Shown here: one piece after another, positions 8,804-16,812 of the stretch | Layout of the letters: every line of letters starts with the position of its first letter | Position numbering within the stretch: position 1 is the stretch's first letter | Origin: Thiocapsa sp. | Lineage (GTDB): Bacteria > Pseudomonadota > Gammaproteobacteria > Chromatiales > Chromatiaceae | Assembly: GCF_011390875.1 (NCBI RefSeq) | Contig: NZ_JAABRP010000012.1 | Coordinates: 1-48,535, forward strand | DNA length: 48,535 nt | Direction of reading: 5' to 3' | Program-made: the position numbers and the translations under genes | Notes under the pieces: generated by a model | Databases searched by the model: none | What the model was told of the DNA's origin: nothing | What the model saw: the letters and a program-made list of their open reading frames with translations, nothing else

Positions 8804-9300
8804 TTCATCGCGTCCGCAAGCTGTCTTTAAGCCTCGCCCTGCTCGCCGGCACCCTGGCGTTCGGGAATCTATCCGCCTATACGCTCGAAGAGTTCAAGTT
8901 CGAGCAACCCGGCCAACACGAGGCGTTTCGCGACCTGATCGCCAAGCTGCGCTGCCTGGTCTGCCAAAACGAGTCGCTCGCCGGCTCGCAGGCCGGCGTT
9001 GCGCAGGACCTTCGCGAAGAGGTCTATCGCATGATGCTTGAAGGTCAAAGCGACGAGGAGATCGTGACCTTCCTTGTGGATCGCTACGGCGACTTCGTGC
9101 TCTACGAGCCTCCGATCAAGCCATCGACCTACATCCTCTGGTTCGGGCCCTTCATCTTCCTCGGCGTGGGCGGCTACCTGCTGTTCCGCACGCTCGGACG
9201 CAAGAAGGACGAACCCGAAGAGGACCTCACCGAGGCCGAACGCGCCCGTCTTCAACGACTGCTCGCCGCCGGCGGCGACAAACAAGAACACATCAAATGA
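8800..9300 (+). CDS. ccmH: Cytochrome c maturation thioreductase CcmH
   Basis: The 166-residue protein has a signal peptide (about 26 residues), then the CcmH redox motif LRCLVCQN (C52 and C55), the sequence ESLAGSQA, a three-helix domain and one C-terminal membrane helix (about 110-128). It reduces the cysteines of the apocytochrome CXXCH site. It overlaps ccmI by ATGA at 9297-9300. Confidence 0.96.
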   Translation: MIHRVRKLSLSLALLAGTLAFGNLSAYTLEEFKFEQPGQHEAFRDLIAKLRCLVCQNESLAGSQAGVAQDLREEVYRMMLEGQSDEEIVTFLVDRYGDFVLYEPPIKPSTYILWFGPFIFLGVGGYLLFRTLGRKKDEPEEDLTEAERARLQRLLAAGGDKQEHIK

Positions 9301-10628
9301 TCATCTTCTGGATTTTGACCGCCGGGCTCATGGGCCTGGCGTTGTTTTTTGTCGCCCTGCCGCTGCTGCAGCCCGAGAAAGCGACCGAGGCACCCGAGCA
9401 GGACGAGCTGAACCTCACGGTCTTCAAGCAGCGTCTACAAGAGCTGGATGCCGACCTTGCCGGTGGCTTTCTGGAACAAGACCAGTACACCGCGGCACGC
9501 CGCGATCTGGAACGCGATCTGCTGCGCGACATCCCGGGCGAGCTCGCGGCGTCCGAGCGTCGCGGCGCCTCCGGCGGCCGTTGGATGGCGATCGTGTTGG
9601 CGGTGGCGGTGCCGACAGCGGCGGTGCTGATCTACAACGAGATCGGCCATCGCGAGATCATCGACCGCATCGAAGGCGTCGCCCTGAGCGGCGAGACACA
9701 GCAGACGCTGGTCGGACCCGACGGAGAGGAGCTCCCGCCGCTCGAGGTCTTGGTCCAGCGTCTGGAGGAGAGGCTGGCCGAAGACCCGAACAACGTCGAC
9801 GGATGGTTGATGATCGGTCGCACCTATTTCACCATGCGCCGCCCCGAACAGGCACTGGACGCCGTCTCGAAGGCCTATGCCTTGGCACCGGAGCGCCCGG
9901 ATGTGATGCTGGCCTATGCGGAAGCCTTGGCCGCCAACAGCAACAACAGCCTGGAAGGGGAGCCGGCCGCCCTGATCGACCAGGTCCTGAACGCCGACCC
10001 GGACAACATGAGCGCCCGCTGGCTTGCCGGGATGCTCTACTACCAGCGCGGGCAGTACACTGCCGCGGCAACGGCTTGGCAGCGCATCCTCGACGAGATG
10101 GACCCCGCGTCTGACGACGCCGCAGACATGCGCGAGATGATCACGGAGGCGCAGACGCGTGCGGGCGCACCCTCGACTGCAGCAGTCGCCCCTCCCGCGC
10201 CCGCCGCCACAGAGCCTACCGAACCCGCCGCAGCACAGCAGGCGCAGGCCGAATCGCCCGCTGCGCCTGAGCCCGCCGCCGGGGCATCGGTCACCGCCGA
10301 CGTCAGCCTCGATCAAGCCGTCTCGGCCGGTGCCGCTCCCGACGATATCGTGTTCGTCTTCGCACGCGCCGTCGCCGGCCCGCCCATGCCGCTCGCCGTT
10401 CAGCGCGTCCAGGTCAAGGACCTGCCGACCCGTGTCACGCTCGACGACAGTATGGCGATGATGCCCGAGATGAGGCTCTCCGCCTTTCCGCAGGTGATGA
10501 TCGGCGCACGCGTGGCCAAGAGCGGCCAAGCGACACCGCAACCCGGCGACCTCGAAGGCGAAAGCGGGCCGATCGACAGCGCCGGAAAGACCCAAGTCGC
10601 CGTCGTCATCGACCGTATCAGGCCCTAA
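9297..10628 (+). CDS. ccmI: Cytochrome c maturation protein CcmI
   Basis: The 443-residue apocytochrome chaperone of System I has two N-terminal membrane helices (residues about 2-22 and 97-115) around a cytoplasmic helical segment. A TPR region follows (VLVQRLEERLAEDPNNVDGWLMIGRTYFTMRRPEQAL, with further repeats). An Ala/Pro-rich linker then leads to a C-terminal beta domain (DIVFVFARAVAGPPMPLAVQRV...). This three-part architecture matches CcmI/CycH fusions. It is the last gene of the operon; a B-A pair of the dispersed TAAACCGCG repeat follows 4 bases after the stop. Confidence 0.93.
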   Translation: MIIFWILTAGLMGLALFFVALPLLQPEKATEAPEQDELNLTVFKQRLQELDADLAGGFLEQDQYTAARRDLERDLLRDIPGELAASERRGASGGRWMAIVLAVAVPTAAVLIYNEIGHREIIDRIEGVALSGETQQTLVGPDGEELPPLEVLVQRLEERLAEDPNNVDGWLMIGRTYFTMRRPEQALDAVSKAYALAPERPDVMLAYAEALAANSNNSLEGEPAALIDQVLNADPDNMSARWLAGMLYYQRGQYTAAATAWQRILDEMDPASDDAADMREMITEAQTRAGAPSTAAVAPPAPAATEPTEPAAAQQAQAESPAAPEPAAGASVTADVSLDQAVSAGAAPDDIVFVFARAVAGPPMPLAVQRVQVKDLPTRVTLDDSMAMMPEMRLSAFPQVMIGARVAKSGQATPQPGDLEGESGPIDSAGKTQVAVVIDRIRP

Positions 10629-10631
10629 ACC

Positions 10632-10716
10632 TAAACCGCGCCCGGCGCGACAAGCGCCGGTCGCGCATTGACTCGACGTCGTATCGACCCAAAGACATCT
10701 TAGCAGGCGCGGTTTA
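10632..10716 (-). repeat. Dispersed TAAACCGCG element, B unit (reverse)
   Basis: An 85-bp unit with inverted ends TAAACCGCGCC / GGCGCGGTTTA, placed right behind ccmI. The interior is less like the other B units but keeps CGACCCAAAGACATC-type sequence. Together with the A unit at 10736 and the AT-rich spacer between, it forms one composite in reverse order between the convergent genes ccmI and the PEBP gene. Confidence 0.8.
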
Positions 10717-10735
10717 GAAAAATAAAAAATTCACT

Positions 10736-10821
10736 TAAACCGCGTCCGCTGCATCCCTTTGGTGTCGCCGCGACGCATCGCCGACCTGACACCCTCGCGT
10801 GTCCCTCCAAGACGCGGTTTA
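10736..10821 (-). repeat. Dispersed TAAACCGCG element, A unit (reverse)
   Basis: An 86-bp unit with ends TAAACCGCGTCC / AAGACGCGGTTTA, separated from the B unit by a 19-bp AT-rich spacer. It lies 4 bases beyond the stop of the minus-strand PEBP gene (stop at 10826-10828). Orientation is assigned from the B-then-A order of the composite. Confidence 0.75.
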
Positions 10822-10825
10822 ACGT

Positions 10826-11299
10826 TTAACGCTTCTCGTAGATGCCGACCAGCTCGGTACGGCCGAGGATATGGTCGTCCATGGCGAGCAGGAGCTCGTC
10901 CTTGGTCGGGGTCCCCAACTCGCTCGGCAGGCGGACGTCGAGCGCGTAAAGACAATGGAAATAGCGGTGACAGCCGATCGGCGGGCAAGGTCCGCCATAG
11001 CCGATCCGACCCCAACTGTTGATCCCTTCACCGGTCCCGGCGGGGAGACGACCGGAAGTCATTCCCTCGGCAAGCATCGCATCGGGCGGCAGGTTATAGA
11101 GGATCCAATGATCCCAGACCATCCGCGGAGCCGCGGGATCCGGGGCATCCGGATCATCGACGATCAAGACCAGGCTAGCGGTACCTTCGGGAAGACTCGC
11201 CCAAGACAGAGGCGGCGAGATGTCCTCGCCCTCGCAGGTGTAGCGCGCCGGGATGGGCGCTCCGTCGACAAAAGCGTCCGATTTCAGAACCATTGACAT
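10826..11299 (-). CDS. PEBP/YbhB-YbcL family (Raf kinase inhibitor-like) protein
   Basis: The 157-residue cytoplasmic protein has the phosphatidylethanolamine-binding-protein fold signature: IPARYTCEGEDISPPLSW, VLIVDDPDAP, WDHWILYNLPP, GYGGPCPPIG-HRYFHCLYALD. The bacterial YbhB/YbcL subfamily has no settled function. The start is ambiguous between the ATG at 11299 and the ATG two codons on (MSMVLKSDAF). It stands alone, convergent with ccmI. Confidence 0.92.
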   Translation of the reverse strand: MSMVLKSDAFVDGAPIPARYTCEGEDISPPLSWASLPEGTASLVLIVDDPDAPDPAAPRMVWDHWILYNLPPDAMLAEGMTSGRLPAGTGEGINSWGRIGYGGPCPPIGCHRYFHCLYALDVRLPSELGTPTKDELLLAMDDHILGRTELVGIYEKR

Positions 11300-11327
11300 C
11301 TTTACGTCTCCACAGATGTGCTAACCT
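11293..11327 (+). promoter_or_regulatory. Possible promoter with extended -10 (plus strand)
   Basis: TGCTAACCT at 11319-11327 resembles an extended -10 (TGn followed by TAACCT). A TTGACA lies at 11293-11298, but 23 bases upstream of it, too far for a standard pair. It points toward the gene-free stretch ending in the terminator at 11548. Speculative. Confidence 0.3.
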
Positions 11328-11332
11328 ATGGG

Positions 11333-11572
11333 GCATCGACGCCCCGTCGTCTCGTTTCGACAGCGATTCGGGCCATGGCGTTTTAACCGAGCAGAAAGCG
11401 CTCGATGACGCAGGTCAACCCCACGCTCTCGGACCCCTTTTTTAGGATAGCGCGAATACAGACACTCGGGCCCAGAGATCGATTCGTCCGGACAAGCGGA
11501 TACGGTCACCTCGAGATCGCTTTTCCTCCAATAGCTGTGCGTCCTTCGGCGGCCGAACGGCCGCCTTTTTTT
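11333..11572 (+). ncRNA. Candidate small RNA ending in a strong terminator
   Basis: No credible gene lies in 11300-11826. A textbook terminator at 11548-11572 ends something on the plus strand, and the only plus-strand start signal upstream is the extended -10 near 11322. The implied transcript is about 240 bases and includes local hairpins such as GGGGC-N6-GCCCC (near 11331) and CGAGC-N7-GCTCG (near 11388). It does not match 6S, 4.5S, tmRNA or RNase P as I know them. The 5' end is a guess. Confidence 0.3.
11548..11572 (+). terminator. Intrinsic terminator, GGCGGCCG-AA-CGGCCGCC-T7
   Basis: A perfect 8-bp GC stem with a 2-base apex is followed by seven T residues, a canonical rho-independent terminator for plus-strand transcription. 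No plus-strand gene precedes it: the nearest one upstream, ccmI, ends 900 bases away behind a composite repeat. Confidence 0.85.
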
Positions 11573-11743
11573 GCCTGCGGATCCGGATTGCGAATCGCAC
11601 CCGCACATCGGGCACGATATGGATCCGCTGGAGCCCCTTCGCCGCTCGCACATCGACCCGACACCACAGCTGCGAATTGATCCGCGACAGGCCGAGACGC
11701 GAATTCGGCCCGATCCCCAATCAGGGTGACACCCGAGTTACGG

Positions 11744-11749
11744 TATAAT
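11744..11749 (+). promoter_or_regulatory. -10 hexamer TATAAT upstream of the EF-G-like gene
   Basis: A consensus TATAAT lies 77 bases before the start codon at 11827. The -35 region at the right distance (11721-11726, TCAGGG) is poor, so an activator or an alternative pairing may be needed. Confidence 0.45.
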
Positions 11750-11826
11750 TTCGCCCCGTCAATACACCTCGACGGGAAGCCGAACAACGCCCCGCACCTC
11801 ACCCAAACGCCACAACAGGATCACCG

Positions 11827-13872
11827 ATGTCTGATTACAACGCCGAGGACGTCCGCAACATTGCCCTGGTCGGTCACGCCGGATCCGGCAAGACCACGCT
11901 GGTCGAAGCGCTGCTCGCCGCGACCGGAGTGATCTCGACACCCGGCAGCGTGACCAAGGGAACCACGGTTTGCGACTTCGATCCGATGGAAAAGGAGCTG
12001 CTCCACTCCCTGGACGCCTCTATCACCAGCTTCGACGCACACGATAAACACGTCAACCTCATCGACACCCCCGGTTATCCGGATTTCCTGGGACGCTCCA
12101 TTTCGGTCCTGCCGGCCGTCGAGACCGCCGCGATCGTCATCAACGCGCAGTCCGGGATCGAGCCGATGACCCTGCGGATGATGAAGGCAGCCGATAACCG
12201 AAACCTCTGCCGGATGATCATCGTCAATCAGATCGACGCGCCCGAGGTCGATCTAGCCCAACTGACCGATCAAATCCGCGAGACCTTCGGCGCCGAATGC
12301 CTCCCGATCAACCTGCCTGCCGAAGGCGGCAAACGAGTTATCGACTGCTTCTTCCAGCCGAGCGGCGAGGGCGCCGACTTTTCATCCGTCGCCGAAGCCC
12401 ATAGCCGGATCATCGACCAGGTGGTCGAGGTCGACGAAGCCCTGATGGAGATCTATCTCGAACAGGGTCAAGAGCTCAAGGCCGAGCAACTCCACGACCC
12501 TTTCGAGGCGGCGCTGCGCGAGGCCCACCTGATCCCGATCTGTTACGTGTCTGCGGAGACCGGGGCCGGCATCGCTGAACTGGTCGAGATCATCACGCGC
12601 CTCATGCCGAATCCCTCGGAAGGCAATCCCCCGCCCTTCCTCAAGGGCGAAGGTGCCGACATGAGTCCGGTCACCGTCGATCCCGATCCCGCCAAGCATG
12701 CCATTGCGCATGTCTTCAAGATCATCAACGATCCCTTCCGCGGCAAGCTCGGGATCTTCCGTATCCATCAGGGACGCATCACGGCGCAAAGCCAGCTCTT
12801 CATCGGCGACGCGCGCAAGCCGTTCAAGGTCAACCATCTGTATCGACTCCACGGCGCCGAGCAGATCGAGGTCCCCGAAGGTGTTCCCGGCGATATCCTG
12901 GCGGTATCGCGCATCGACGACATCCATTTCGACGCCGTGCTGCACGACTCGCACGAGGAAGACAATTTCCACCTCTCGAGCCTGGAGTGCCCGGTTCCGC
13001 TGTTCGGTCTCGCGATCCACCCGACCAAACGCGGCGATGAGCAGAAGCTGACCGACGCCCTGCACAAGCTCGAATCCGAAGACCCCTGCTTCCATGTCGA
13101 GCACAACGCCGCCGCGAACGAGACGGTCATGCGCGGACTTGGAGAGCTGCATCTGCGCGTGCTCTTGCGCCGGCTCTCGGAGCAGTATCACGTCGAGGTC
13201 GAGAGCCATCCGCCGAGCATCCCTTACCGCGAAACCATCACGGCCCCCGCCGAGGGACACCATCGCCACAAGAAACAAACCGGCGGTGCCGGACAGTTCG
13301 GCGAGGTCTATCTTCGCGTCGAGCCCATGGAGCGCGGCGCCGGCTTCGAGTTCGTCGATGCCGTCGTCGGCGGCGTGATCCCCAACAACTTCATCCCCTC
13401 GATCGAAAAAGGCGTGCGGCAGGTCCTCGAGGAAGGCGCGATTGCCGGATTTCCGATGCACGACATTCGCGTCACGGTCTACGACGGTAAGTTCCACCCC
13501 GTCGACTCCAAAGACATCGCCTTCTCGACGGCAGGGCGCAAGGCGTTCATCGAGGCGGTCGAGAAGGCCCGTCCGGCACTGCTTGAGCCCATCGTGAAGA
13601 TCCGGATTACGGCCCAAGGCACCGCGATGGGCGACCTCGCAGGCGACCTCTCCAGCCGCCGCGGCCGGATCAACGGCAGCGACAGCAAGAGCCGCGGTCG
13701 GATCGTCATCGAGGGCGAGGTCCCGCTCGCGGAGCTCAACGGCTACGATGCACGCCTGAAGGCACTAACCGGCGGTGAAGGCACCTACAGCATCGAGCTG
13801 AGCCACTACGACACGGTGCCTGCCAACATCCAGAAACAGCTCGCCGACGCCTACCAGCGCGCGGAAGACTGA
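11827..13872 (+). CDS. EF-G-like translational GTPase (EF-G2 type paralogue)
   Basis: The 681-residue protein has the five-domain EF-G layout: GTPase domain with P-loop GHAGSGKT (residues 16-23) and DTPG (80-83), a beta-barrel domain (near 290-380) and EF-G domains III-V, with GETHL-like GELHLRVLLRR and HKKQTGGAGQFGEV in domain IV. Two signature elements depart from canonical EF-G. The G4 motif is NQID (134-137) rather than NKxD, and the switch I RGIT sequence is replaced by HSLDASIT. These mark the divergent EF-G-like paralogues, not the main FusA, which normally sits with rpsL-rpsG-tuf. The precise role is unknown. Confidence 0.9.
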   Translation: MSDYNAEDVRNIALVGHAGSGKTTLVEALLAATGVISTPGSVTKGTTVCDFDPMEKELLHSLDASITSFDAHDKHVNLIDTPGYPDFLGRSISVLPAVETAAIVINAQSGIEPMTLRMMKAADNRNLCRMIIVNQIDAPEVDLAQLTDQIRETFGAECLPINLPAEGGKRVIDCFFQPSGEGADFSSVAEAHSRIIDQVVEVDEALMEIYLEQGQELKAEQLHDPFEAALREAHLIPICYVSAETGAGIAELVEIITRLMPNPSEGNPPPFLKGEGADMSPVTVDPDPAKHAIAHVFKIINDPFRGKLGIFRIHQGRITAQSQLFIGDARKPFKVNHLYRLHGAEQIEVPEGVPGDILAVSRIDDIHFDAVLHDSHEEDNFHLSSLECPVPLFGLAIHPTKRGDEQKLTDALHKLESEDPCFHVEHNAAANETVMRGLGELHLRVLLRRLSEQYHVEVESHPPSIPYRETITAPAEGHHRHKKQTGGAGQFGEVYLRVEPMERGAGFEFVDAVVGGVIPNNFIPSIEKGVRQVLEEGAIAGFPMHDIRVTVYDGKFHPVDSKDIAFSTAGRKAFIEAVEKARPALLEPIVKIRITAQGTAMGDLAGDLSSRRGRINGSDSKSRGRIVIEGEVPLAELNGYDARLKALTGGEGTYSIELSHYDTVPANIQKQLADAYQRAED

Positions 13873-13881
13873 CCCGCCCCG

Positions 13882-13952
13882 CACGGACCGGCGCTCGACG
13901 TCGGTCCGTGTTCCACTGCGAGAATCGAGACTCGGGACCTACCCGCAGTCTC
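13882..13952 (+). terminator. Two successive hairpins after the EF-G-like gene
   Basis: CACGGACCG (13882-13890) pairs perfectly with CGGTCCGTG (13902-13910). A second stem GAGACT-CGGG / CCCG-C-AGTCTC spans 13927-13952. Neither has a clear U tract, so they may act as 3'-stabilising or rho-assisted structures rather than strict intrinsic terminators. Confidence 0.45.
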
Positions 13953-14116
13953 GTCTTGCACTAGAACGACCGACCACTCCAACCTCGAGGAGCTCGTAAA
14001 ACCCGCTCCGCGGTGTCACGCATGCTCCATGGCGCTCTGCGCCACGTACCACAGCACACGAGCGCCTGGCTGAAGGAGCAGCAATCCTCCTTGGCTCGGC
14101 TGGAGCGCGGAGAGAT

Positions 14117-14201
14117 CAAACCGCGCCCAGTGCGGTATGCGACGTTTTTGGGTGGGATCGGCCCCGGCGGATTTCACGACCGCTGGAGCAGGCGCTGTTT
14201 A
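14117..14201 (-). repeat. Dispersed TAAACCGCG element, B unit (reverse)
   Basis: Matches the reverse complement of the B unit at 15234-15318 closely over its whole length, including the block GACGTTTTTGGGTGGGATCG. The right end is slightly decayed (GGCGCTGTTTA). First half of a reverse composite. Confidence 0.85.
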
Positions 14202-14224
14202 AGAGATTAAAAAATATACTATTT

Positions 14225-14308
14225 TAAATCGCGTCCCCGCTAAGGGCAGCGGATGCAACAATCGTCGAGCTCATTCGAAAGTGAGCATCTCGCTCTGGAC
14301 GCGCATTA
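14225..14308 (-). repeat. Dispersed TAAACCGCG element, A unit (reverse, decayed ends)
   Basis: Matches the reverse complement of the A unit at 15127-15210, sharing CCGCTAAGGG, GTCGAGC and GAGCATCTCGCTCTGGA. Both ends have drifted (TAAATCGCG / CGCGCATTA). It follows the B unit after a 23-bp AT-rich spacer. Confidence 0.8.
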
Positions 14309-14360
14309 ATCCGCATCTTGGACCTTTGGCGACATCATGGTGACATGGAGCCGACGCAAT

Positions 14361-14397
14361 AAAAAAGGGCTTGCGGCGATTAACCGTAAGCCCTTTT
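14361..14397 (-). terminator. Intrinsic terminator of the initiator tRNA gene
   Basis: Read on the minus strand, GGGCTTACGG pairs with CCGCAAGCCC (one mismatch) and is followed by a run of six T residues, directly behind the tRNA 3' end. The A-rich left flank could also let it work in the other direction. Confidence 0.85.
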
Positions 14398-14401
14398 CAT
14401 T

Positions 14402-14478
<77 letters not shown>

Positions 14479-14599
14479 ACTGAGTCGACAAGATTACAGG
14501 AGAGGGGCTGAAAGCGCAAGCCCTTTTGATCGTCGATCCGAATCGAACCTCCACTATTTGCCCGCAACCCGCCGGCTCGATGAGTGAGCCGGCTGCGGC

Positions 14600-15082
14600 T
14601 CACTCGGCCGCGGGCGAGGCTACCGCTCGGCTCGGCTTGAAGCGTTGCATGTAGGGATTGTCGTGACGTCGCTCGACGATGAGATAGGGACGGTTGGCTT
14701 TCTCGTGGCACTGGTTGCAGGCACCGAGCAGCCGATTGTAATCGGCATCGACACGCAACTCGTCGCCTGACTCGAAGGACGCCTCAAGGCTCTCGACGGT
14801 CGGCTCGAGGATCTCTTTGACGAGCTCGCCGATCGGTACGCCGTCGGCTTCGTCGATGTCCTCGATCGCCTCGATGACCTCTTCCACCTCATGAATGTAG
14901 TAGGCGATAAGCGGCTTATTTCCGGCGTCGACGGAGAGGCCGAGCTTGTGCGTGTAATACTGGAGGCGCCCCATCCACGTCACCAGTCCGAGATCATGCT
15001 CGTCGTCGCCGGCAAGGACCGGCAGCGGGCCGGTCAGGAGGGCGGCAACCAAGATCACGGGGACGCTTGTCGTTCGAATCAT
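14600..15082 (-). CDS. Exported monohaem c-type cytochrome, helical (c'/c556-like?)
   Basis: The 160-residue protein starts with a signal peptide (about 24 residues, ending PVLAGD). The ATG at 15082 is preferred over one 18 codons upstream because GAGG precedes it and the upstream one lies inside a dispersed repeat. The mature part is acidic and helical (a Glu-rich stretch near residues 64-80). A single haem site, CNQCH at 122-126, is followed by KANRPYLIVERR and a basic tail. A CXXCH toward the C-terminus of a helical protein recalls cytochrome c' or c556, but the tail is longer and the family is not certain. Confidence 0.8.
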   Translation of the reverse strand: MIRTTSVPVILVAALLTGPLPVLAGDDEHDLGLVTWMGRLQYYTHKLGLSVDAGNKPLIAYYIHEVEEVIEAIEDIDEADGVPIGELVKEILEPTVESLEASFESGDELRVDADYNRLLGACNQCHEKANRPYLIVERRHDNPYMQRFKPSRAVASPAAE

Positions 15083-15126
15083 CTGCGTTGTCCTCTTTCT
15101 ATTGTGGTGAAAGTGTTCCGATGGGC

Positions 15127-15210
15127 TAAACCGCATCCAGAGCGAGATGCTCGTTTTCGAGTGCGCTCGACGTTTGGTGCATCCACGACCCTTAGCGGAG
15201 ACGCAGTTTA
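15127..15210 (+). repeat. Dispersed TAAACCGCG element, A unit (forward)
   Basis: An 84-bp unit with ends TAAACCGCATCC / GAGACGCAGTTTA, located upstream of the monohaem cytochrome gene. Left half of a forward composite. Spacer 15211-15233 is almost pure A/T. Confidence 0.85.
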
Positions 15211-15233
15211 AAATAATATATTTTCTAATATCT

Positions 15234-15318
15234 TAAACCGCGCCGACTCCAACGGTCGTCAAGTCTGCCGGGACCGATCCCACCCAAAAACATCCCATAC
15301 AGCGCGGGGCGCGGTTTA
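15234..15318 (+). repeat. Dispersed TAAACCGCG element, B unit (forward); supplies a stop codon
   Basis: An 85-bp unit with ends TAAACCGCGCC / GGGGCGCGGTTTA. Its last three bases (15316-15318), read on the minus strand as TAA, are the stop codon of the RoxA-like gene. Confidence 0.88.
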
Positions 15319-16752
15319 AAGGGTCTTGAGATACTCGAGCAGGGCCAGACGCTCGGGGTCGGTCAGATCGTCGCCGAAGGTGTGGCCCTGATTGCCGTAG
15401 CCGGGAAGACTGGTGTCGTAGATGTGGTTGCGCTCATCCCAACTCATGGCACCGGCTTTGCCGCTGTCCAACGCCCGATAGGTCCAGCCGAGGGCGAGTT
15501 CATCATATACGGGCCGGTCATCCCCTTCCCTCTCAAACCGCCAGAAGGTCGGGCGCGATCGGCTGTCAAGCAGGGCTGCAATCGTCGGCACCGAACCGTT
15601 GTGCAGGTATGGCGCGGTCGCCCAGACCCCGTCAAGCGGCGGCGCGACATAGCCCAGCGCCGGTGCGGCCTGAGACAGTTCGCCGTAGAAGGACCGTCCG
15701 AACCACTTCAGGAAGCGGTCCGCATCGCTGAAACCCTTGCGCGCGAGCTCGGGGTCGGTCTCGACCTTGCCGAGCGCGATGACGCGATTCGGATAGGTCG
15801 GTGTCTCGCCGTAGGTCCCGTGACACTCCTTGCAGGTCTTCTCGAAGACCGCCCCACCGCGTTCGGCGAGCGCCCGATCAACCGCGAAGGGGTACTCGGG
15901 GGGCTGCAGGCTTGCCAGAAAGGCACGCACATCGACGAACCAGGCATCGATCTCCGCGGCCTCCTCGACCGAATCAGTGCAGGTGGTCGAGGCGAGGATC
16001 ATGTAGCGGACATGGTCGCCGCGTCCTTCGCCGTTGTAGAACATCGCGTGCTTTTTGCCCATGTTCCACCAAGGCGGAACACTCACCGGGAGCGGTGTCT
16101 GCGGCGGCGGCTCGATCAGAGGCGAGTCGGACCATGCAAGCGTCTCCGGGTCGCGGTGGGCCATTAAGGCCAGGGTCAGGTTATTCGCGGAATTCACGCC
16201 GACAGTGTCCGTCATCATGTAGTCGGCGATCGCACCGATCCGATCGGCCCAGCGCCGCCACTCCGTCGCCTCGGGTCCATCCTCGACCAGCGCGGCGGCA
16301 GCCTCGATCCCAATCAAGGGATCGACGGTCAGATCGAGAAATGCGTTCCCCAGGCCCATGACCAACTCGCCGTTGAAGGTCGACGCATGGCAAGCCAGAC
16401 AATTCGAAGTCACGATCTCGACACCGGAAGCCGCCACATAAGAGGTCAACATGTAGGGTAGCTCGGCGTTGCGTCCCGTGCGGCCCGGGAACTGCGGACC
16501 CGCATCCTGTGCGGCACCTCGGGTCTTGAGATAGGCACCGTAAGGTAGACCGCAGGTGACGACCGAGCGGTTGAGGAGCGCGTCGTAACCCGTGTCGGGA
16601 TCACCCGGACGCTGGGGCGATGCCGGGATCTCCCCGACCTCGGCCTTGAAGACGCCGTCTTTCCCGGTCGGATCTCGATCGCAGCCGAACAAGACCAGCG
16701 TCGGCAGGATCAGAAGGGCGTGAAACAACGGATAACGGATGTCGAATACCAT
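15316..16752 (-). CDS. RoxA-like dihaem c-type cytochrome lipoprotein
   Basis: The 478-residue protein starts with a lipoprotein signal (lipobox VLFGC, C24). It has two haem-binding sites, CLACH (118-122) and CKECH (307-311). The segment APYLHNGSVPT near residue 380 is shared by dihaem peroxidases and the RoxA-like family. The spacing of the two haems and overall size fit RoxA-like cytochromes; RoxA itself is a rubber dioxygenase, but most relatives have no known substrate. It is likely lipid-anchored in the periplasm or outer membrane. It lies 60 bases downstream of the lipocalin-fold gene. The stop codon is inside a dispersed repeat. Confidence 0.85.
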   Translation of the reverse strand: MVFDIRYPLFHALLILPTLVLFGCDRDPTGKDGVFKAEVGEIPASPQRPGDPDTGYDALLNRSVVTCGLPYGAYLKTRGAAQDAGPQFPGRTGRNAELPYMLTSYVAASGVEIVTSNCLACHASTFNGELVMGLGNAFLDLTVDPLIGIEAAAALVEDGPEATEWRRWADRIGAIADYMMTDTVGVNSANNLTLALMAHRDPETLAWSDSPLIEPPPQTPLPVSVPPWWNMGKKHAMFYNGEGRGDHVRYMILASTTCTDSVEEAAEIDAWFVDVRAFLASLQPPEYPFAVDRALAERGGAVFEKTCKECHGTYGETPTYPNRVIALGKVETDPELARKGFSDADRFLKWFGRSFYGELSQAAPALGYVAPPLDGVWATAPYLHNGSVPTIAALLDSRSRPTFWRFEREGDDRPVYDELALGWTYRALDSGKAGAMSWDERNHIYDTSLPGYGNQGHTFGDDLTDPERLALLEYLKTL

Positions 16753-16812
16753 AATGACCCGGTTGGGATGACCCGCCTGTGAAGATCGGGTTGGTTTGAA
16801 AGGGCGACGCGC

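Noticed and set aside
11333-11572. 6S RNA, 4.5S RNA or tmRNA in the gene-free stretch
   Set aside because: No long central-bubble hairpin, no GGAAG-type SRP core and no tRNA-like CCA end could be recognised; kept only as an unclassified candidate.
14013-14210. Small protein-like frame containing KPRPVRYATFLGGIGPGGFHDRWSRR
   Set aside because: It is a translation of the reversed B repeat; a near-identical peptide ([17 protein letters not shown]) appears from the copy at 41633. These are spurious products of the repeat.
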